DNA of 64,000 nucleotides, from the NCBI GenBank assembly GCA_949752735.1, contig OX457047.1:17141207-17205206 (forward strand), written 5' to 3'. This DNA is from Lumbricus terrestris. Lineage: Eukaryota > Annelida > Clitellata > Crassiclitellata > Lumbricidae. Shown one piece after another: positions 22,331-33,620 of the stretch. A program made the translations under genes and the position numbers. The notes beneath the pieces were generated by a model. That model was not told where the DNA came from. It worked only from the letters and a program-made list of their open reading frames with translations, and did no database searches. Each line of letters starts with the position of its first letter. Position 1 is the first letter of the stretch.

Positions 22331-23744
22331 CTTAAGAAAGTATTCTAGATAAAAATCAGTGGCATCGACAGTCAATTTTTTAAGACCGATTTTAGTACCT
22401 GTTAACAGATAAATTCATACTTAATAACAAATTTCTATAACGCCAGTGTTTGATGCACAATGCATCAACAAATAACTCACTGCACTCACACCGTTGTCAA
22501 GTATTCGACGATTAAAATCAGTCCGCCCACACATCAGAGACCGTCTACCATAATTATGGGCCAACGCAGATATTTCAAAGTAGGGGCAAAACACTTTGGT
22601 CAAGGAATTGTTTTGCAAGAGCTTGGAAAATGCAATGCAGGAGATTAAGAACATGGGTATTCTCAAATAGACGTTTCTAAATGTAAATTTCCCAATTTCA
22701 CTTTGTGTATCACTTGTATATCGTAAGTGCGTTAGCTAGAAAAAAATTGTTAAAAATCCAGAAGTATAGGCCTAATAGCCAAAAAATGTAGGTGTCAGTT
22801 ATCCAGGGCATGCGCCTCGTTTTGCACTTATGTGCGGACACCCATGCAGTAACTGTAGATAACCTCTGTTTAAAAGATTGTTGGCTTAAAATTCTAAAAT
22901 CGAACACGATAATCGTTAAAAGTGACTGAGCATTGGCTTTGCCAAAAAAATAGTTATAGAGATACGCGTCATAAGAAATGAATTTTTAAAAACACTTCAG
23001 ACGTAGGCAGGCTTACATATTGGATGTTTATCTCTAAAAGCAGACATCGTTGGAGTGAAAGTGATTTCATTGCTCGTAGCCTCCTTTCAGACCTCGATTT
23101 GGGATATGGAATCTGTGGTATACAAGCAGGCTAACCTACGGAATGAGACACAGGGCAATGTAGTCAACGACGTCCTTAATGTGGAATATTATGCTGAAGT
23201 TATAAGAAAGCTTGGAAGGCGTAGGCTTATCATCGAATGGATGTAGGGTCGGAAAGAATTCTTTAAGAGCTACGACCAGATCGGAGTGGTAAGTCTGTCG
23301 GGTGAGAATGTATGGAATGCAGGGAGAATTTTGCAACAGAGACGAGGTGGAGTGTGGAGTCTGTGGACTATGAATAGATTGCAGACTTTGAGACGGGTAT
23401 AGTGGTTGGGAAACGGAAAGATAATAAAAAAGGAGGAGGAGGATTGATCGGGTTCAGCAAAGTAGCGAAGTTAAGTGCCAAGTGCGTATGAACCAGTTTC
23501 TATAGCGCCTTTACTGGCCTAGACTCTTCTCATTTTTCAATTTTTCACTAGGCCTATACTGCTCTTCCATTTGAATGGGCGCAACGCCAATTAAGGTCAC
23601 TCCCCATGCACGCACCGTGCTCTATTCTAAATTTCAAATCTTTGAAACAATCAGCGTCGCGAATCACATTGCAATCGGAATTCTGACTAACACAAAAATA
23701 TATAACGTAGCCATTATTCGTTATCTAATAGTCAATATCGATTA
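22331..23744. other. intergenic, nothing clear
   Basis: AT-rich sequence with short frames only. 23055-23460 has a coding-like composition on the plus strand, but I do not recognise it. Confidence 0.5.
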
Positions 23745-24240
23745 TACATTCATTCATTCACTGCAAAAATTATATGGCGCATCTTCAAGGGGACTACTCA
23801 GAAGTGCTCCCGACTCGAACACGGCAAAAACGGACAGTTTTGAGCTCAATAAAAAAATGTTTCAGTAAGAACCACAGGAAGCAACCGTAGCTCCCGCGGG
23901 AGTAAATTCCAAACAACTGGGGTCATCGCAGAAAAGGCTAGATTCTACATAGTTGCAGTTTGTGGGAATGGTACCAAGAGCACCCCTTCTGTGCAGAACG
24001 GAGGGTGACGTGGCCGTGGGTAACCGCAGTGTGAGAATTGTGGAAAAATAACTGGGGGGGTTGGACCATTATCCACTTGGAATTGGGGTGTGAAAAACAC
24101 ACTTTACTATGGGGCTCCAAGAAAGACTGGGGGGTTGAAACCCCCCAACCCCCCCGGCAATTCTCACCCTGGGTAACCGTGAAGCAACCGAGATCTCGTA
24201 TTATTAATGTCAATTTTATGAGCAGCATATGAGATAAACA
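23745..24240 (-). pseudogene. LINE 3' end, minus strand, split by an hAT-like MITE
   Basis: The minus reading has R-G-H-V-T-L-R-S-A-Q then a V-V-W-N-L-L-P-R-E-like block, ending in GGAGCACTTCTGAGTAG, GCGCCATATAATTTT and an (ATGA)n tail at 23745-23760. The MITE at 24027-24171 interrupts it. Confidence 0.7.
24027..24171. mobile_element. hAT-like MITE, 145 bp
   Basis: Ends CAGTGTGAGAATTGTGG and GGCAATTCTCACCCTG, with exact 8-bp duplication GGTAACCG (24019-24026, 24172-24179). It has a G-rich left and C-rich right half. A related copy in reverse orientation lies at 56475-56622. Confidence 0.9.
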
Positions 24241-24682
24241 ATCATAATCAGGACTTTAGACTGTAGTTTGTCCTCATTCAGAATGGTCCATTTTACAGAC
24301 AGATAGCACATGTATACTGTAAGCTTATCCAGACGACGCTTCAGTAGATGAAACTAACTGCAGAATGAAGAAATTTGACTGCAGCTGATAACGCATGTGG
24401 CCTATTTTTTAAAAAGATTTATAAACGATGACATGTTGATAAACTGTTCTTGTCTTACTAAATGTCAAACTGGTAAACAGTTCAGTGAGTTCTTTAGTAG
24501 ACAGGACTAAAGAGAACTCTGCGACTAGGATACGGTAAGAGACTTCGTCCAATTAAAGAACTTCTATAGTTCTACCGTCTCTTTATCAATGCTACAGGAT
24601 TCGCAGCACCAGACCAGAAACGTTGTGAAACCGACCTCTATCATTATAGTCCTCAGAGGTTCCATAACATACATGTAGGTGT

Positions 24683-25020
24683 CATGAACGGATACAGAAA
24701 CTTTCGAAGGGGGGTGAAAATTTTCGGCGACCTTTGCCAGAAAAAATCTGATGACCTTTTTTTAGTCGTTTGGTCGAAATGTCTGGGGAAATATACCAGT
24801 TTTCCCTGCCAAAATAACTGATGACCTTTTTTAGTCATCAGTCTTCCTGGTCGAAGTAATCTCTGCCTGCAATAATATACTATTGCCTCTCTCTAGTATC
24901 CTACTTTTCTCTCCCGCTGCATTGATTTAATGGCTTGTTGAAACCAAATGGGGGGGCCACGTCCCATGCACTTTTTAAATGGGGGACCATGTCCGGATTG
25001 GCCCCCTGGATCTGTCCCTG
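24683..25020. mobile_element. hAT-like MITE, 338 bp
   Basis: It begins CATGAACGGATACAG and ends GGATCTGTCCCTG. The exact 8-bp duplication is GTAGGTGT (24675-24682, 25021-25028). The interior carries the ATCTGATGACCTTTTTTTAG motif shared with the MITEs at 12399 and 38849. Confidence 0.88.
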
Positions 25021-25492
25021 GTAGGTGTGTTGGTTCATCGTTGCTGTCTCTTCCTGCTGATCAAATCCACCAAAGTAACAAATACACGGAACATTTTTTC
25101 CTATTCAGGTCCCGTCCTCTGTTCGCCGGTGACTCGGTTACTCATTCACACGACACCAATGTTGGATTTCAATGCTGCGTAGGATTTCGAATTACCGTAT
25201 AATGGTCATCGAATGTGCTAATGGCCTTTAACCAGTCTCCATGCATAGCGCATGAGTTTGTTTCACACACCACGTTGTTTGTCAGACGGTATATAAGCTA
25301 CATGTATCACGCGACAGTTATGAATAATGTCCTGTTGAAGAAATTAGCAAGCCTGTAAAATTGAGACTAATTTCTTCAACAGAACATTAGGCCTATGTAA
25401 TCCTAAAAGGTATTTACTCTTGCGTCGTGTGGGAGTTTCAGTCGGTAAGGGGAAGATCGTGTTTCGCATGTATGCACAAATTGTGCACGTAT

Positions 25493-25509
25493 ATATATAT
25501 GTATGTATG

Positions 25510-25543
<34 letters not shown>

Positions 25544-25658
25544 TGTATGTATGTATGTATGTATGTATGTATGTATGTATGTATGTATGTATGTATGCAT
25601 GCATTCATGCATGCATGTGTGTATGTATGACTTTGTATTATGACCGTATGCATGTATG

Positions 25659-25690
<32 letters not shown>

Positions 25691-25782
25691 TGTATGTATG
25701 TATGTATGTATGTATGTATGTATGTATGTATGTATGTATGTATGTATGTATATATGTATGTATGTATGACATGTATGTATGT
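25493..25782. repeat. (TATG)n array, first part
   Basis: GTAT/ATGT tetranucleotide array with short interruptions near 25597-25655. It is separated from its continuation at 26301-26365 by the element at 25783-26300. Long frames of M-Y-V-C type read through it and are not genes. Confidence 0.97.
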
Positions 25783-26300
25783 CAGTGTTGTGCACAAGAC
25801 CAAAAATCCAAGACCAAGACCAAGACCAAGACCGAGTGTTCCAAGACCAAGACCAAGACCAAGACCGAGTGTTCCAAGACCAAGACCAAGACCAAGACCG
25901 AGTGTTCCAAGACCAAGACCAAGACCAAGACCGAGTGTACCAAGACCAAGACCGGTCGAAAAAAGGCTAGATTGATGATTTCTCTGAAAAATACATGGAT
26001 TTTTCCAAATTTCCGGCTTGAAATTTCTGACGAACCTTTTTTTAGTCGCCCGACGATTAAAATTTTAAAATTTGCTGTCTTTTCCTTCACGAAAAATTCT
26101 TATGACATTCCTTTTTTGCCTTCAAGACCAAGACCAAGACCGTACCTTCAAGACCAAGACCAAGACCAAGACCGGACCTTCAAGACCAAGACCAAGACCA
26201 AGACCGCCTCATTCAAGACCAAGACCAAGACCAAGACCGCAATTTTCTGGTCTCGAGACCGTCTCGAGACCAAGACCGCGGTCTCGAGACCACATCACTG
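25783..26300. mobile_element. hAT-like element with (GACCAA) subterminal arrays, 518 bp
   Basis: It begins CAGTGTTGTGCACAAGACC and ends GGTCTCGAGACCACATCACTG. Both sides carry arrays of CCAAGACCAAGACC hexamers, in the same orientation. It is flanked by ATGTATGT on both sides; because the host is a TATG array, the duplication cannot be separated from the array period. The middle (25960-26110) has segments like the interior of the other MITEs (GACGAACCTTTTTTTAGTCG). Confidence 0.8.
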
Positions 26301-26562
26301 ATGTATGTATGTATGTATGTATGTATGTATGTATGTATGTATGTATGTATGTATGTATGTATGCATGTATGGATGGATGGATTAATGAATGAATGAATGA
26401 ATGAATGAGTGAATGAATGAATGAGTGAGTGAATGAATAAATGAATGGATGAATGATTGGATGGATGGATGATTGGATGGATGGATGGATGGATGGATGA
26501 ATGGATGGATGGATGGATGGATGGATGGATGGATGGATGGATGGATGGATGGATGGATGTAA
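26301..26562. repeat. (TATG)n followed by (GAAT)n and (GGAT)n arrays
   Basis: The tetranucleotide changes stepwise: ATGT to about 26365, GAAT/GAGT to about 26455, then ATGG to about 26562. Confidence 0.96.
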
Positions 26563-26710
26563 CATTGTAGGGCCTACATAAATATCGCCTGATCATAACC
26601 ACACAAATGTCGGAGGCAAACGTAGGTCCATGTTCATGAACTTCTTTGCGTTTAGAATTAAAACTTCAAAATATAAATTTATTGTATAGTGTATGCTCTG
26701 TTCCGTTCTG

Positions 26711-26813
26711 TAAACTCCGCCACTCTTTGCACTCTGACAGTGCCAGGCCCGAGCCAGGACAAAGGGGGAGGTCGACACTGATCAACTTTGATGTGACACA
26801 GTATTGTTAAACA
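26711..26813 (+). repeat. dispersed ~100-bp repeat, copy 1
   Basis: Shares AACTCCGCCACT, CAGTGCCAG, GAGGTCGACACT and a TTTGATGTG...GTTAAAC end with copies at 35503-35605 (+) and 53744-53836 (-). Origin unknown. Confidence 0.75.
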
Positions 26814-26819
26814 ACAACG

Positions 26820-27684
26820 AGCATGTCTGTTTCATACTTTCATTGTCGCGATTCACAAGGCACTTTCCGAAGATCTTGGTACTTTCCTATCCATTCTGTC
26901 ATATGCCTATCTCTGGGAATAGCGTTGATAATTATAAGCAGCTATAGGCTTAATGGTTACCGTATACCAAGATTCAGGCTGACTTGTGCAGTGCACCTAC
27001 TTTGAGTTAACACTAAAATCGTAAATCATAATTCCTTAAGTGTAAACAGTATAGGTCTTATGCTATGATATGTTATGTTCAATATATTTTTATTGCACGT
27101 GATCGCTTTAGACATAGGTCTACAGTCGTATTGACGCACAGGCTGAAAGGACGTCCGCTAGCGGCGATGTATGGTCTTCTTCTTCTTCTGGTTCTCTGCC
27201 CCAGGCAGGTTCGGCTGTCCAATGTCGCCACTCTTCCCTCCGCTGGGCCTTCTCCTTTAGTCTTTGGTATGTATGGTACGGCTATTATAATATTATAAAT
27301 TAAGGCAGTATAGACCTAAGCTTTCCTGTGCGACTTGCAACAACAGTCACTGCATTCAGTAAGTGCATAAGATTGCCAGCTGGTTTTAATCCGTTATGTC
27401 TTTTCGCTACATGTAGTGTTTTTATCTTCACTTAGAACAACTCCTGGCTTCGGCTTCCTTGTAGGCCAATCTTTCTCCTGAAGATTTGGTTGGCAGCACA
27501 ATGTAAGTACCTATAGCGTAATATTTTAATCGGGGCGTGGGAATAAAAAAAATAATCAGTAGGCTTATTATTTCACCTGCGCATTGCTCGGGAATAAGCT
27601 GCTCTGAGCTCTTTAGATAATATTCACAGTTTTACGATTACGACTGCCACGGAGACCTTAGAGATGCATAGCCTACTGAATGTA
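26820..27684. other. intergenic, nothing clear
   Basis: Only short frames. 27170-27270 has a CTTCTTCTTCTTCTGGTT run and a coding-like stretch that I do not recognise. Confidence 0.5.
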
Positions 27685-28489
27685 CACCGTGATTCAATAA
27701 AAATTAAGCGAAGCTGTTTTTTTTATATATCTCTAATACTGGACGATCAATTCTACTACAATTTTCCCAATATTTAGAGAATTGAACCAACAATATGATT
27801 TCGACATATCATGTCATAAATTTGAACGGGTAGAAATATATGAATATCTCAACTTCATATGCCAAAATTTAAGTTTTCAGCAAGTCTGTAACTTTTATGG
27901 TATTCGTTGCGGTTTCGACGCATGGCCGTTCCCATTTTGGTCTTTAGTGTCCCTGGAGTAAAAATTAGCGGAGTCTATTATCGCAACGTTCTGCATTATC
28001 TTCTACCTGTTACCAGAAATCTAGAGCCCCAGAAGGCCATTTTCTTTTTCAACAGAACAGTGACAGCCCTCAGAGCCAGGGAAACCATCGAAATGCTAAC
28101 AAGAGAGACGACATCAGAAATCATTTCTCCCACATTATGGCCTCTGAATAGTCCAGCTTTAAATCCTGTTCCCTATAACATCTTCTTCAATATTTAAAAG
28201 ATCAACCAATACTACTTAGAGTTTCTTCACCAAATTATTAAAGACTGTTTTCAAGTTTGAAGTACTTTGTTACAAAATTCAAAGGAAAAATTGCTCGTAA
28301 GCTAAAATTTCGGCAGATGAAGTTGAAAGATTCAGAGCTTTCTATCCGTTCAAATTTTTGACAAGATATGCTGGTATCACTTTCTTGGTTCAATTCTCTA
28401 AAAATATCGGTAACATTTTAGTATGATTAATTATCAGGCATAAGAGATATATGAAAAGCGGTTTGGCTTACTTTTATTGAACCAGGGTG
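27685..28489 (+). mobile_element. mariner-type element with ~200-bp inverted repeats, 805 bp
   Basis: It begins CACCGTGATTCAATAAAA and ends TTTTATTGAACCAGGGTG, with TA on both sides (27683-27684, 28490-28491). The inverted arms match for about 200 bases, for example TTTAGAGAATTGAACCAA and AAATTTGAACGGGTAGAAA. The middle holds a frame at 27907-28197 with P-G-V-K-I-S-G-V-Y-Y, R-A-R-E-T-I-E and W-P-L-N-S-P-A-L-N-P, remnants of a mariner transposase catalytic region. The usual D-L-N-P aspartate is replaced by Ala, and most of the protein is missing, so it is inactive. Confidence 0.85.
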
Positions 28490-28822
28490 TAATTGCGCTC
28501 TGCCCGATCGTCCGCCTGTCTTTCTCTCTCTCGACCGCCGGACCGCCGGTCACAAGTCATGTCAAATTTTCCAACCGAGCCATATTCAACACAGCACCAC
28601 GTCTTTGAAATTATCTGCCTCCTGAATTCCGATCTTTCCAATTCCTCTACCATCATTAAGCCTACTAATCTCACACCATCACCTTCCTCAGGCTCCTCTA
28701 TCCATCACACATCGGGCTTTACATTCGAAACTGAAGACACTCCTCTTCAAGAACTCTTACCCTGTCTCATCTGATCCTCCACCGTTCAATTCTCGACCCA
28801 TGGCAGACGACAACCAACTTAG

Positions 28823-28997
28823 TAGCTGTTCCGCCCCCTAACTCTGATCCCATGGTAACTCGACCCGGACCATTTACGGACAACCATTTTGACTCTGAAA
28901 CGCAGCGCTCGTGAATGTATTATAAGCTGGTGCCCCGCGCTTGGCTTTCGAGTAGCGCTTTAGAAGCTTAATCGGTGATTACGGTTATGATTACGGG
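28823..28997 (+). repeat. dispersed SINE-like repeat (TAGCTGTTCCGCCCC family), copy 2
   Basis: TAGCTGTTCCGCCCC, ATGGTAACTCGACCCGGACC, ACGCAGCGCTCGTGAA and GGTGCCCCGCGCTTGGCTTT match copies 1 and 3. The tail is GATTACGGTTATGATTACGG. Confidence 0.78.
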
Positions 28998-29029
28998 GAA
29001 ACACCACTAAACTGAGAAACTGCCTTACT

Positions 29030-29100
29030 TACCCGAGGTTGGACTGGGTGCGCTTCTGAGTAGTTCAGCATGAAGGGGCGCTATATAAAAACCTCCTTAA
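29030..29100 (+). repeat. LINE 3'-end scrap
   Basis: GGGTGCGCTTCTGAGTAG and GAAGGGGCGCTATATAAA match LINE 3' ends elsewhere in the window. Confidence 0.7.
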
Positions 29101-29336
29101 TAATGATTGTATGAGTCTGACCGTATGATATTATTATGCTATATATATAATTAGATGCTGGCAGATGTGGTTCTGCATCATTACCATCATCAGGTCCTGG
29201 CGCCAGCCATTTGGCAGCGATGGGTAAGAACAAATAAATGACCCATTCTCCTTTGTCAGGTCCATTGCTCCCCTTAGTGTTAGTCCAAGTGATGTCATGT
29301 CCTCTTCGATATTGTCTATCCAGCATAGTCTTTGTC

Positions 29337-29474
29337 CATGGGCGGAGTTTGGTTTCCGTTCTTTGGGAGCTAAGCCCGGGAAAAGAAACCATTTACACGG
29401 TAGAAAAAGTGAATCTGGGTCTTCTTAGGGGGGGGGGCTTAGCCCCCCCTAGTCCCTGATAAACTCCGCCCATG
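29337..29474. mobile_element. hAT-like MITE, 138 bp
   Basis: Ends CATGGGCGGAGTTTGG and TAAACTCCGCCCATG, with exact 8-bp duplication TCTTTGTC (29329-29336, 29475-29482). The interior has a GGGGGGGGCTTAGCCCCCCC palindrome. Confidence 0.92.
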
Positions 29475-29614
29475 TCTTTGTCTGGCCTCGTTTCTTTTTC
29501 CTTAGAATACGGATCCACAAATTTCCGCTGCATTGTTATGCGCGTCGAGACATGTAGTCTATGCGTCAGCGTAGTCTACTGGTCCGTTTAGCCAAACTGG
29601 TTGTATAGGCTATA

Positions 29615-30611
29615 CAGGGTGGCCCAGCATAAATGTCCCGACTTTGCACGAGTATAACTTCGCCAATTTTTAACATTTATTTATACTTAATGCATCAAAT
29701 TAAAGATATTTCACTCTAGTATTAGCTCTAAAAAAGTCGAACGGTTACTAGTTTAGGTTTTAATTATATACTTGGATCAGCGCTAGCTACCGTTTTTTGT
29801 CATTACTGACGCATTATGACGCCGTTTCCCAGGGAAATTCTATCGTTTTTTGCTGAAACGCGCGTAGACACGATCATTTTGGATGTTTGTAGGGTCCCTA
29901 CCATGAATATCTTCTCATCGCAAAACCACGTCCTTTTAATTTTGCCAACAGCCGTGCACTGCCATGCGCTGCTTCAGACGCTTGCAAGCTCCCACCCGTT
30001 TCTTTGCGTAAGAGTTATAGAGCTCGTTGGACTTCTCGTCGACGAATTACTTTAACTTTAGGCCTATAAACTTTTCCAATACGTTATGCAGTGCTTCTAA
30101 GACTGCCTGTTTTGTGCTGAATTTCCCTGGGAGATGTGCATGCAGGGCCTGCCCTCGTCATTGTCTTGACTCCAAATTTACTCGGACACACAAGCAATTT
30201 TAGCGGATGTGAGCGCTGTGCGCACCGATTCCCTTGGTTTGCTGGTAGAAAGTCCTGTTTTATTAATTTTCCGCAGCAGACAATTCAAGGTATTGTTTAT
30301 TCTATCCTCTGTTAGAAAATTCGTTAATCATTTCAAACGAATTAAATCCCTTATCACTTCGTAAGATTAAGATCGAAACGCGATAATCGCTTGCCAACGG
30401 CGCCAGATTGCGTCACAAATGACAAGAAAATATGGTAGCTAGCGCTGTTCCGGGCATATAATTAGAACCTAAACTAGCATCAGCTCGACTTTTTTTAGAG
30501 ATAATACAAGAGTGAAATACCTTTAATTTGATGCATTAAGTATAAATAAATGTTACAAATTGGCGAAGTTATACGCGTGCAAAGTCGGGACATTTATGCT
30601 GGGCCACCCTG
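29615..30611. mobile_element. mariner-like non-autonomous element, ~170-bp inverted repeats, 997 bp
   Basis: It begins CAGGGTGGCCCAGCATAAAT and ends ATTTATGCTGGGCCACCCTG, with TA on both sides (29613-29614, 30612-30613). Arms match for about 170 bases, including TGTCCCGACTTTGCA, TTAATGCATCAAATTAAAG and GAACCTAAACTAG (right-arm form). The centre (29790-30450) has a 79-codon frame but no recognisable transposase. Confidence 0.88.
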
Positions 30612-30614
30612 TAT

Positions 30615-31287
30615 TTAGGTGCAAGTGAACGTGAAGATTCCAGTTTAGGCCTACATAGGTCTGCTGATCGTAGTCTATTTCGTGGCCCATTTAAAAGATC
30701 GGGTGGGTAGTACGTATATGCCTAGACTAGCCTACATTCGAACACGTGGACTTTAACGGTGTCGCAGCTGCTGAATTGTTTAGCCTACCAATGGAGCCGG
30801 TTTTCGCCCGATCAATTCATTGATGAATGAGCAGCGTCAACACGACAAAGGTGGGTAAGGAAAAACGTGTGGAAAACCTATGTTTCTATTCAGTTGGAAT
30901 GTTCAGCGTCAATGAAAAATCCAAGTTTTCGTCTTTATTAACATTTATTGTCAGATAGATATATAACTTAAGTTAACCCTTTACCGACCGAGTGTAGCCT
31001 CTAGGATTTCTCATAGGCCTACCACTTAGCCTACTACGCCTTGGTTGGTATACGCCTTAGGGTAAATAATCAATGCGACAAGGGTTTGTCATTAGGCTAC
31101 GCGAAAAATATTGGGTGACGTCCAGCATTTAATCAAGACATTTCTGGGGAGTAATCCCCAGAGGAATGAAAATTCCCCAGAAGAAATATAGAGGTGTTGT
31201 ACACATGTAGAAGAATAAATTCGACTGCGAAGCATTGAAGTACTAAATAAGGTCATCAGATTTAGACCTATCCGGGGAGACTCCTCA
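30615..31287. other. intergenic, nothing clear
   Basis: No gene or clear repeat beyond several TAGGCCTA-like palindromes and a GGGGAGTAATCCCCAG inverted motif at 31144-31160. Confidence 0.5.
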
Positions 31288-31860
31288 ACGGTTTTTGCCA
31301 ATATCTTGGCCAGAAGTAAGAATTTCGAAATGAAATTTTACAGGCTTAAAGATAATTCATAGTATTATTTACACATGATGGCCAGCTTTCATCAAAATAT
31401 TTCTAACAGAACAAAAGTTATATCACTTTTAGTGAGGTTACCCACTGTTTTTGACGATTCAAAAACGTAAAGCAAACAAACAGTTTAAAACAACACGATT
31501 TATTAAGTCTCATCTCAAATAACTGTTATCAAGTGAACTTGATAGTGCTTCCGAACTTGTGTCCAATGTGTCCACCAGACTACCACCAGTCCACCAGTGC
31601 TCAAACTTGTAATGATAGATATGCCCTTGTTGATGTGTTCCAAAGGTATAGCCTAAATCTTCCCATATCAACTCCATTGCGACATCAATTCTCTTATCGC
31701 TTTAGGTCCAGGTTGCATATTGTGGTAGGCCTATTTCTCCAGCATAGTTCACCCAAATTGATTATCAATCCATCAGGTTCAAATCCGGAGATTTGGGACC
31801 ATTGGTTTTCTCAATGAAACCGGAAACATTGACATCGAACCGATCTCCTCTCATCCACGC
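31288..31860 (-). pseudogene. mariner-type transposase 3' fragment, minus strand
   Basis: It is homologous, in opposite orientation, to 41020-41575: shared text includes the Asn-Ser/Lys-Ser-Pro-Asp-Leu-Asn-Pro coding segment (AAATCCGGAGATTTGGGACC here) and 3'-flank text AACAGTGGGTAACCTCACTAA (minus sense). The outer terminal repeat is missing. Confidence 0.75.
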
Positions 31861-32236
31861 AAAACTCTTAGGCATAACTCTCAGCCTAACTCTTAATTTC
31901 TGCATTCTCACTGTTTAACAGACTTTACCGCATAGGCCGATCCGGATACACATAGACTATAATAGCCTACATGCATGCATACTTGCATAGGCTACATATA
32001 GGCCTACTGACACGAATGCATTGCCGGGGTTCGCAGGGTTCAATCCCCCAGGCTTTCTTAGGACCTCATAGTAAAGTCATCATCGTGCGCCCCAGTCCAA
32101 ATAAATTAATGTCTGACCCTAAGTTATTTGTCGGCAATTTTCATATTGAATACATAGATACAAGCATACAAACATGCATGCATAGGAAAACATAGTGCAT
32201 ACAAGTCGTGCATATACATTGGAGTGATTTCGCTTC

Positions 32237-32470
32237 GACCCAGTGACCCTTTGTCTGTTTACGTTTATGACCTGTACATTGTACAGGTTGCTATTTCTGA
32301 AGCTGCAACCTCTGTCGCACTCTTGCCCCTTAATTTCTTAGAAGGGGCAAGAGTGCGACAGAATTTGCAGCTTCAGAAATGGCAACTTGTACAGGTCATA
32401 CACGTAAACAGACAAAGGGTCACTGGGTCGCACTCTTGCCCCTTCTAAGAAATTAAGGGGTAAGAGTGCG
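32237..32470. repeat. long imperfect hairpin plus flipped copy of its tip
   Basis: Arms of about 90 bases (from GACCCAGTGACCCTTTGTCT at 32237 and its complement ending at 32429) surround a perfect 16-bp stem at 32316-32357 (CGCACTCTTGCCCCTT) with a 10-base loop. The same 42-base stem-loop is repeated at 32429-32470 with its loop reverse-complemented (loop AATTTCTTAG versus CTAAGAAATT). No coding frame. Confidence 0.92.
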
Positions 32471-32639
32471 CGTTAACAATAAATAACGAGGCAGAAGAGA
32501 CCTAGGTCTGGTTCACGCAGCAGAAGATACATAGGTCGTATAAGATCGAAATTGAAATTCCAACTATGCAGCGAAAAGTCAAGATCAAACAAGTGGCGCT
32601 TTCGATCCGAACCAGAAGACCTGGTAGCGAAAACACTTT

Positions 32640-32930
32640 CAACTAAAACACGCAGATTTCAGATGCTTGTGAAAATGTGGAAGGAAGCAATAAGGAGCTC
32701 GAGACGAAGCTTTCGAGAAAGGCGATTCCAGTTATAGTGGGCCCAACTTCGGTAAAACTTCAAGACTGAGCTATGGAAGAAAACAGGGGCATGCAGGAGC
32801 TCATGGACAGCCGACCTAAGCGTACCACGACCCGAGAAAGAGCAGAGATTCGTTTTAGCGTGCATTTCTACACAAAATGTGCCGCTGTGAATGGATTTGA
32901 GCAGTTGTAGTCTAAGCAATTTCGTGCAGT
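32640..32930 (-). pseudogene. LINE 3' ORF remnant, minus strand
   Basis: The minus frame 32919-32659 contains W-N-R-L-S-R-K-L-R-L-E-L, matching the W-N-R-L-P-H-K-L-R-S-E-L block of the LINE at 60588-60860. Confidence 0.65.
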
Positions 32931-33033
32931 TAAAAATAATTTTAAATGTCTTTATGTCATTCGATTGGGAGTAGGTCTAATTCATCTTGGAGACTTGGAA
33001 GGGAAAGAAGGAGCCATGCAGTCCTAAAGATTC

Positions 33034-33165
33034 CAGTGGCGGCGCCAGGATTTCAGTTTTTGGGGGGGGGCTAAAGGGGTAAATCGCCCAAATATTTAAT
33101 TTTTACATGGGGAAAAAATGGATGGCCTTTTTAGGGGGGGTTTAGCCCCCCTAGCGCCGCCACTG
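33034..33165. mobile_element. hAT-like MITE, 132 bp
   Basis: Ends CAGTGGCGGCGCCAGG and CTAGCGCCGCCACTG, with exact 8-bp duplication AAAGATTC (33026-33033, 33166-33173). G-run and C-run halves surround an AT-rich centre. Confidence 0.93.
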
Positions 33166-33332
33166 AAAGATTCCTTTAAAAACGCCGTGAGAAACAAGAT
33201 AATTTAATGCGGAATTAAGTCCCTAGATTACGATGGATGATGGATCAGAACCAATAAGATAATTGCGCATAAGAGTAGGCGAAGGAGTAAGGATCCTGAA
33301 CCGAAAAGGCTGCTGGATGGGATGGTGATGGT

Positions 33333-33605
33333 TATAGTGAACGGCAATCGCAGGTGTTTGAAATCAGACCGCACAAGGACCTCTAGATGGCATTAATAAC
33401 CCGGTAGGGCCTACTTTAAGTTTAGGAGGTCACCAAGAGGCAGTAAGTGGCAAACGGCGATCTCGGATCGACCCTGTGTCTTCATTTTAGCAACAGTAAC
33501 TGATTCCCACCATTAGTATAGCCTAGATAATTATGAGGATATCCTTATAATTGTAGGCCAACTTCTCGGTCTGATTTCAAACACCTGCGATTGTCGTTCA
33601 CTATA
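33333..33605. mobile_element. short element with 39-bp inverted repeats
   Basis: 33333-33371 and 33567-33605 are inverted copies (TATAGTGAACGGCAATCGC / GCGATTGTCGTTCACTATA) with about 195 bases between them. No target duplication was fixed; probably a MITE. Confidence 0.75.
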
Positions 33606-33620
33606 AAAAAAAGTATACAG

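Noticed and set aside
25420..26600. Long frames of M-Y-V-C and I-H-T-Y repeats, plus R-P-R-P frames
   Set aside because: They are translations of the TATG and CCAAGA simple repeats, open in several frames at once, so not genes.
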